64,000 nucleotides of DNA from Spirosoma endophyticum (GTDB lineage Bacteria > Bacteroidota > Bacteroidia > Cytophagales > Spirosomataceae), in assembly GCF_900112365.1 (NCBI RefSeq), contig NZ_FOLQ01000001.1:1199031-1263030 (forward strand), written 5' to 3'. Both the position numbers and the translations under genes were made by a program. Below are positions 59,206 to 64,000 of the stretch, in pieces (positions within the stretch are counted from its first letter, which is position 1; each line of letters opens with the position of its first letter). Below the pieces are notes generated by a model, which saw only the letters and a list, made by a program, of their open reading frames with translations, searched no databases and had not been told where the DNA came from.

Positions 59206-61374
59206 TTAATATCCCCCGTAAAACTTTCGAAGCCCCCACTCGATGGCAACGAACGTCAGCACGGCGAAGAATAACCACCGCCAGTTGATAAGTTCGTCCA
59301 TCTCTTCCGTACTCGTCAAACGCGCAGGATGCGGGCGGTTTGTGAGCGTCTGGACAAGGTTATCCATGTTAGCGGAACTGTAGAACTGTCCGCCCGTCTG
59401 TTTCGATAGCTGCCGGAGCAGACCGTGATCGGCAGTCGTGTTGAGGGCTTCCACTTGCAGATCACGTACCACAAACTGCCCCGCCGATTGTTCCGTTTTT
59501 CCATTTACGTTTACCGTCGCCCGGAACCGATAGGCGCCCTCAGGTAGGCGACTAATTTCAAAGCGGTTGTTAGCGGCCGTGGGCGTATAATTGTACGAAC
59601 GCGTCAGTCCTTTCTCGTCGCTGATTTCGAGCCGAACAGGTTTATCATACAATTGCTCGTAAATATCGTTGTAGAGTTCGGTTAGGAAAATAACTTTCTC
59701 GCCCGCCACAAATTCGCTTCGGATGGGATAGACACGGAGTTTACGTCGATCTTCTTTCACCGAAATCAATTGAATAACCTTCTGAATCAACTCATCCACC
59801 ACGTCCTGTTTATCGGTCAGAGCGAATTCCTCAAGTCGCCAACTCCACAACCCTTCACCCGCCAGCACAGCCGTTTTGCGGGGACTCGTTACGTTCAACG
59901 CCAACAATGGCTTGGTCGTACGAACATTGCCTACTTGTTGCCACAGGACTACTTCACTACCCGATTGCAACCGAAACTCACCATACGGCACCGACATTGG
60001 CGGAAGTTTGGACAGGATGTCAAGCCGGGCCGGATCGAGATTTAATTGTTTGAATTCAGGATTGAACACCCCCGTCACCTTATCGCTTTGACCCAGTTGC
60101 GCTGACACCTGCATCACTGAATTCGACGTATTGAATGGCCCCAGCGAAGACTGATTACCCAGGACAAATAATATCGGCGTATTTTTAGCCAGATATTTCT
60201 GAAGCAAGGGACTACTCACACCCCCATTGTCGGGAATCTGGTGCAGAATAATTAAATCATAGGTTTTGTCTGCTAACGGAGCGGTCTCAGCCGATACGCC
60301 TGTCAGAATGCGGACATCAAGCTCGTAGTTCAGATTTCTTTCCAGAATGTTACGTAGCGCTTTCACATCAGGGTGAGGAGCCAGCGCCAGCAGGAGTACT
60401 TTCTCTTTGCCGTCAATAACATCCAGATACACATCCTGGCGGTTGTTTCGCGTGCTGAATTCACCCGGCTGCGGCAATACTTCTACTACGTAATGCTGAA
60501 CGCCTTTCTGAGTCGCCGTTGTCTGAAACGTAATTTGATTGAAGCTATCGTTACGTCCACCCACTGTTCCGGCAAAACTGACGGATTGACGCCCTAATTC
60601 CTTGCCGTTTTGTCGCAATACGACTGTCCCGCTACGTCCCTGAAACCCATTGCTTACGATCTCTGCCTGCACAGGAAACTGATTCCCTAAATACGCAATC
60701 CGGTTGGCGACAACGCCTTTCAGTTGAATATCCCGCTTAGGAATCGTATCGCCCAGGCCAACGGTTTGCACGGCAAAGGGATATTGCCCAAAGGTCGGCG
60801 AAACGCCCTGATTGAAAATACCGTCCGATACCAGCACTACGTCGGTTAAGTTACGCCCCTCATAGTCTGACCGGATGCCCGACAGTAAACCCGACAAATC
60901 AGTTGTGCGGCTGGTAAAAGGAATTTGAGTTAAGTCAGGTCCGCCGTCGCGATCGTTGGCAATACTGTCGCCAAACACCCGGATAGCCACGTCCAGACCT
61001 TTGTCTGTTAGCTGCTGGCGAAGGGTTTGTAAAGCCGTCAATGACCGGTTGAGCGCGGGCCGCCCCGCTGCCGCTACCGACTCAGAATTATCAATCGCTA
61101 AGACAACTTTAGGCTTTTCAGTCAGCGTGCGTAGGCTCCGAATAAGTGGATCCAGGAGTAAAAAACATAGGAAGCTAACGACTACGAAACGTAGCGCGGC
61201 TAATCCATAGGTTGTTCGTTTATCGAATCCACCAACGGTAGCCAATCCAGGCCGGGCTCCACTTCCCACCAGGCGAGGAAGTGGTTGGTACATGGCAAAT
61301 GCATATACTGCTCCAACCAGCAGACATACCAGAATCCACCAGGGCGAGGATTGAAAAATAACGTCTGAGCGCAC
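59206..61374 (-). CDS. VWA-like membrane protein with large extracytoplasmic domain
   Basis: A 722-residue protein with N-terminal helices (about 12-30 and 55-75), a von Willebrand A-like domain at about 85-210 with the MIDAS motif DNSES, strand-rich middle regions, a CARDB-like part (about 560-640), and a final helix near the C-terminus (WRWLFFAVLTFVAIEWGLRKFY). Its overall look is like that of the BatA/BatB-neighbour VWA proteins in Bacteroidota. The role is unknown. The start is GTG at 61374. Confidence 0.78.
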   Translation of the reverse strand: MRSDVIFQSSPWWILVCLLVGAVYAFAMYQPLPRLVGSGARPGLATVGGFDKRTTYGLAALRFVVVSFLCFLLLDPLIRSLRTLTEKPKVVLAIDNSESVAAAGRPALNRSLTALQTLRQQLTDKGLDVAIRVFGDSIANDRDGGPDLTQIPFTSRTTDLSGLLSGIRSDYEGRNLTDVVLVSDGIFNQGVSPTFGQYPFAVQTVGLGDTIPKRDIQLKGVVANRIAYLGNQFPVQAEIVSNGFQGRSGTVVLRQNGKELGRQSVSFAGTVGGRNDSFNQITFQTTATQKGVQHYVVEVLPQPGEFSTRNNRQDVYLDVIDGKEKVLLLALAPHPDVKALRNILERNLNYELDVRILTGVSAETAPLADKTYDLIILHQIPDNGGVSSPLLQKYLAKNTPILFVLGNQSSLGPFNTSNSVMQVSAQLGQSDKVTGVFNPEFKQLNLDPARLDILSKLPPMSVPYGEFRLQSGSEVVLWQQVGNVRTTKPLLALNVTSPRKTAVLAGEGLWSWRLEEFALTDKQDVVDELIQKVIQLISVKEDRRKLRVYPIRSEFVAGEKVIFLTELYNDIYEQLYDKPVRLEISDEKGLTRSYNYTPTAANNRFEISRLPEGAYRFRATVNVNGKTEQSAGQFVVRDLQVEALNTTADHGLLRQLSKQTGGQFYSSANMDNLVQTLTNRPHPARLTSTEEMDELINWRWLFFAVLTFVAIEWGLRKFYGGY

Positions 61375-61387
61375 GTAGTAAATGATG

Positions 61388-61468
61388 AATTATGAGTGAT
61401 GAATGACGAATGACGTTCTGTGGGATACTATCGTATCACTCATACTTCATCATTCATCATTCATAATT
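61388..61468. repeat. Inverted repeat between fabG and the VWA gene
   Basis: Arms 61388-61410 and 61446-61468 match at 21 of 23 positions. The right arm covers the fabG stop codon and the left arm ends 13 bases from the VWA start. The arm words AATTATGAxTGATGAATGA are shared with 10785-10860. Confidence 0.75.
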
Positions 61469-62213
61469 AGGTTAACATTCCCCCATCAACCTGCAACACC
61501 TGACCGGTGATGTAGCGAGAGAGGTCGGAAGCCAGAAAAACAGCGCAATCGGCTACCTCACCAGGTTGCCCACCACGCTTCATTGGAATCTGCTGCTTCC
61601 ATTCTTCGAGAGCCTTTTCATTAATTTCGCCCGTCATTTCAGTCTCGATAAAACCCGGAGCGATCGCATTGGAACGTATGTTACGTGAACCAAGCTCCAA
61701 CGCTACCGACTTCGTGAAACCAATAATGCCCGCCTTTGAGGCTGCGTAGTTAGCCTGCCCCGCGTTGCCACGAATGCCCACTACAGACGTTAAATTAATG
61801 ATTGAACCCGATTTTGCCTTCATCATGGATTTGATGGCCGCTTTGGTCAGGTTAAAGACCGACTTTAAGTTAACGTTAATAACGGTGTCCCATTGTTCTT
61901 CCGACATCCGCATTAACAGGCCATCTTTAGTAATGCCTGCATTATTGATCAATACGTCCAGTTTTCCAAAATCGGCAAGGACCTGAGTAATGAGATCATC
62001 GGCAGCCTGATAGTCTGAAGCATCCGATCGATAGCCTTTCACCTGCCCACCAAATGCCCGAAGTTCGTCCTCCAAAGTCTGTCCTTTTTCCACACTTGAT
62101 AAATATGTGAAGGCAACGGCGGCACCTTCCTGAGCAAATTTCTGGGCCATTGCCCGACCAATTCCACGCGACGCACCTGTAATAAGCGCAACTTTTCCTG
62201 TCAGTAAACTCAT
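61467..62213 (-). CDS. fabG: 3-oxoacyl-ACP reductase FabG
   Basis: A 248-residue classical short-chain dehydrogenase that reduces 3-oxoacyl-ACP with NADPH in fatty-acid synthesis. TGASRGIG (nucleotide loop), NNAG, the Ser in INLTSVVG, and the YAASKAG motif (catalytic Tyr and Lys) are present, and the end is VLQVDGGML. The ATG at 62213 (MSLLTGKVALIT) is standard. It lies apart from other fab genes, between two inverted repeats. Confidence 0.93.
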   Translation of the reverse strand: MSLLTGKVALITGASRGIGRAMAQKFAQEGAAVAFTYLSSVEKGQTLEDELRAFGGQVKGYRSDASDYQAADDLITQVLADFGKLDVLINNAGITKDGLLMRMSEEQWDTVINVNLKSVFNLTKAAIKSMMKAKSGSIINLTSVVGIRGNAGQANYAASKAGIIGFTKSVALELGSRNIRSNAIAPGFIETEMTGEINEKALEEWKQQIPMKRGGQPGEVADCAVFLASDLSRYITGQVLQVDGGMLT

Positions 62214-62223
62214 TTTTAATAGA

Positions 62224-62297
62224 TAATGTATAATGCTCAATGTATAATGGTCACAGCAATGCATAATTACCCATCGTGCATTGTGAATTACACATTA
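62224..62297. repeat. Inverted repeat before fabG
   Basis: Arms 62224-62250 and 62271-62297 match at 21 of 27 positions. The left arm ends ten bases from the fabG start. The words AATGTATAATG and AATGT are like those of the other AT-rich repeats. Confidence 0.5.
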
Positions 62298-62347
62298 AAT
62301 GTTGTCAAAAATAGCAGTTTAGGCTTAAACGGCAAGGAAATCTAACG

Positions 62348-63511
62348 CTATTGAAGAACGTAGCGAACAGCAAAATTACCCGTCAATCCAGTTGAGATAC
62401 CTGCATTCCAGATTTTATTATTGCTCATTCCATTCAACCCCTCCGCAGTTAAATAACTAACCGAAGCGTTCGCTAATGAAGTTTCAATAATGAATCGTTC
62501 ACCAGCCATATAGGCTAGGCCAATTGTTAGGCCGCCGTTGACATTATTCGCCGACTCAGAATTATAGTGGGTATATCCTGCGTTTACGCGTGTGTAGGGC
62601 GTTGATCGGGTTGACGCCCAATAACGTTGAAAGTACGGAGAAATACCAACTCCCCAAAGGACATTATCTACAGCCGGCACGCTCGAGTTTTCAGTCTTAT
62701 TAAAATTGTAAGAAATAGGCATAGTTATACCGAACAGACTGTTCTTTTTGACAAAAAAACCAATTGAGGGATTGAACGAATAGGTTCTATTTGATGACTA
62801 ATAAGCTAAGGTGGAGATACTTCCAGACTGGCTGTCTTTCTGGCTGTTTACTGAAAAACCGCCTTCTAAAACCCACTTACCTGGATCTGTTTGGGCATTC
62901 GCACGTTCTGCGGGCGTGTTAGCATGTCGATCGGAGCCAGTCCAATAAACTAAACCAGCACTTAGGCTAGCCGTGCTTAAAGGTAATGAACTGGTCGCAG
63001 CCAGGAGCTGTAAACTTAGTCGGTTGGTTAGAAAGTAATTTGCATCAGCCTCCAGACGTGGATTAATAGTCAAAGATGAAGAGTTGACGCCAGTCGGTTG
63101 CCCGTTATCGTCGAAAGAAGGCTGCTTCCTATTTACTACGTTGACCGACAATCCAGCTCCGGCAAACAGATAAACAGAATTAACCTGCTAGTACCGGCGA
63201 ACGAACGGAGTTGATGATATAGATACGTTGCTCGAAATATAAGTCAGGTTTGGAGTAGCCGCTGCCTGTTGCCGACCGAATGTTGACACAAAAGAAGCTG
63301 ACTAACCAGCTAACCAATTATCCGACCAGAAGCGGCCAGTTGTCAAGCTAATAGCAGGAAACCATGTCGTTGTAACATTATCGGAAGGACTCTTCTGCCG
63401 ACTATAATTAGTAGATACACTACCATTTAAAATTCCATTGCCCTTTTGCGTTTGCGCCATCGCTGCGCTGGTGAAGAGTAAACCCGTCATCACTAGTACC
63501 TGTTTTTTCAC
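62348..63511 (-). pseudogene. Outer-membrane beta-barrel protein with three in-frame TAG codons
   Basis: A single frame of about 388 codons runs from GTG 63511 to TAG 62348-62350. It begins KKQVLVMTGLLFTSAAMA, a signal peptide cut before QTQ, and continues with strand-rich sequence (VSTNYSRQKSP, LSLQLLAATSSLPL, KWVLEGGFSVNS, YTRVNAGYTHY), ending NFAVRYVLQ, as in porin-like barrel proteins. Internal TAGs lie at 63302-63304, 63188-63190 and 62798-62800; no frameshift and no TAA or TGA interrupts the frame. I therefore treat it as a recently inactivated gene, with read-through as the alternative. It has no known role; promoter box uncertain. Confidence 0.7.
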
Positions 63512-63717
63512 ATTGTTGAGTATCAAAGGTTCGAATTATTCTACAGCTCAGTTGATTTTAGAAAGACATTTGGTTAAAGCAAGGTATTTTTTTATATCAT
63601 TGAATTGTCCTAATAAATCTTAACTTTTGTTAATATTGACAATTATATTATGTATAAGGCTAAGATGATTTAAGTAGTCCGTGAGAAATAGTTTGCATTA
63701 TTTTCTAACTTGCCCTC

Positions 63718-64000
63718 ATGGGACGAGTAAATACTCCGGTTCTAACCGATATCCAACGTGCCGATTTAGAACGTGAATTAAAAACCAATGATAGCCATAG
63801 CTTTCGGATGCGTTGCCAAGCCATCCTACTCAAAGCGGCTGGCCGTAAATCGAAAGATGTTGCCCAGATTGTGGGCATGTGCCATGTGAGTGTTAATAGC
63901 TGGCTGAAACGCTTTAAAACCGATGGACTCGCAGGACTACAAACCAAACCAGGACGGGGACGTAAACCCTTGCTGGATAAAGTAGCCGACAAAGATGCGG
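63718..64000 (+). mobile_element. IS630-family transposase, N-terminal part (cut by window edge)
   Basis: The first 94 codons of a transposase: MGRVNTPVLTDIQRADLE, HSFRMRCQAILLKAAGRKSKDVAQIVGMCHVSVNSWLKRF, DGLAGLQTKPGRGRKP. The helix-turn-helix pattern AxxVGxxxxxVxxWxxRFxxxGLxGLxxxxGRGRKP is that of IS630/Tc1-type transposases. The DDE catalytic part lies beyond the window. The element's left terminal repeat cannot be fixed because the right end is absent; the sequence near 63670-63690 (AAGTAGTCCGTGAGAAATAG) is a candidate edge. Confidence 0.85.

Overview
The window looks like a chromosomal segment from a Bacteroidota of the order Cytophagales, most likely the Spirosoma group. The reasons are a SusC/SusD pair, an inverted Bacteroidota-type gene order (DUF3822 next to coaD), many -7 promoter boxes of the form TAnnTTTG, near absence of Shine-Dalgarno sequences, a T9SS type B sorting-domain remnant, and DUF4403, DUF4126 and Smr-domain proteins typical of the phylum. 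The species call is inference; no search was run.

Layout. 1-2.9 kb: edge of a Tat-exported Gfo/Idh/MocA oxidoreductase, an MsbA-type ABC exporter, a small acidic protein and a stand-alone LuxR-type DNA-binding domain. 3.1-6.6 kb: a TPR histidine kinase and a NarL-type response regulator; a 46-bp motif lies in front of the kinase and again in the gap beyond the regulator, where it is followed by a terminator. 6.6-13.6 kb: housekeeping genes (CNNM/CBS protein, two Nudix proteins, coaD, DUF3822, CBS protein, RecD-like helicase, DUF4126). 13.7-14.2 kb: decayed T9SS protein. 14.2-20.9 kb: htpG, a lipoprotein, rhodanese, bestrophin, dapF, rplS and nnr. 21-24.5 kb: ferrous iron uptake feoAB with a promoter and a candidate operator, plus a TauE-type permease. 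24.6-30 kb: cytochrome c maturation operon ccmB-C-D-E-[toxin-antitoxin pair]-F. 30-45 kb: second CNNM/CBS protein, aminoglycoside-phosphotransferase-like protein, a large c-type-cytochrome lipoprotein, PfkB kinase and AGE epimerase, acyl-CoA dehydrogenase, PLP deaminase, rluD-type pseudouridine synthase, GNAT and a GT51 glycosyltransferase. 45-48 kb: trmD, rimM, rpsP and the RNase P RNA gene. 48-53 kb: susCD. 53-62 kb: DUF4403, Smr protein, EamA half-transporter, PIF1-like helicase, VWA protein and fabG. 62.3-64 kb: an outer-membrane beta-barrel gene interrupted by three in-frame TAG codons, then the start of an IS630-type transposase.

How genes work together. The ccm block forms a haem-delivery pathway to periplasmic cytochromes; its CcmE carries a CxxxY rather than HxxxY haem-binding motif. 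FeoAB supplies iron that such a pathway needs. The acyl-CoA dehydrogenase and the phosphotransferase-like protein could form an ACAD10/11-type pair. TrmD, RimM, S16, L19, RluD and RNase P RNA serve ribosome and tRNA maturation, although rplS has left the usual rpsP-rimM-trmD cluster.

Most unusual signals. (1) At least ten gaps between genes are filled by inverted repeats, some with perfect 24-bp arms, often running from one stop codon to a few bases before the next start codon. They share sequence 'words' between loci, and one sits inside the RNase P RNA gene. (2) A toxin-antitoxin pair is spliced into the ccm operon through ATGA start/stop overlaps on every side. (3) A beta-barrel gene carries three TAG codons and no frameshift. 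(4) A duplicated kinase-promoter motif may drive a short RNA. No tRNA genes or CRISPR arrays were seen.
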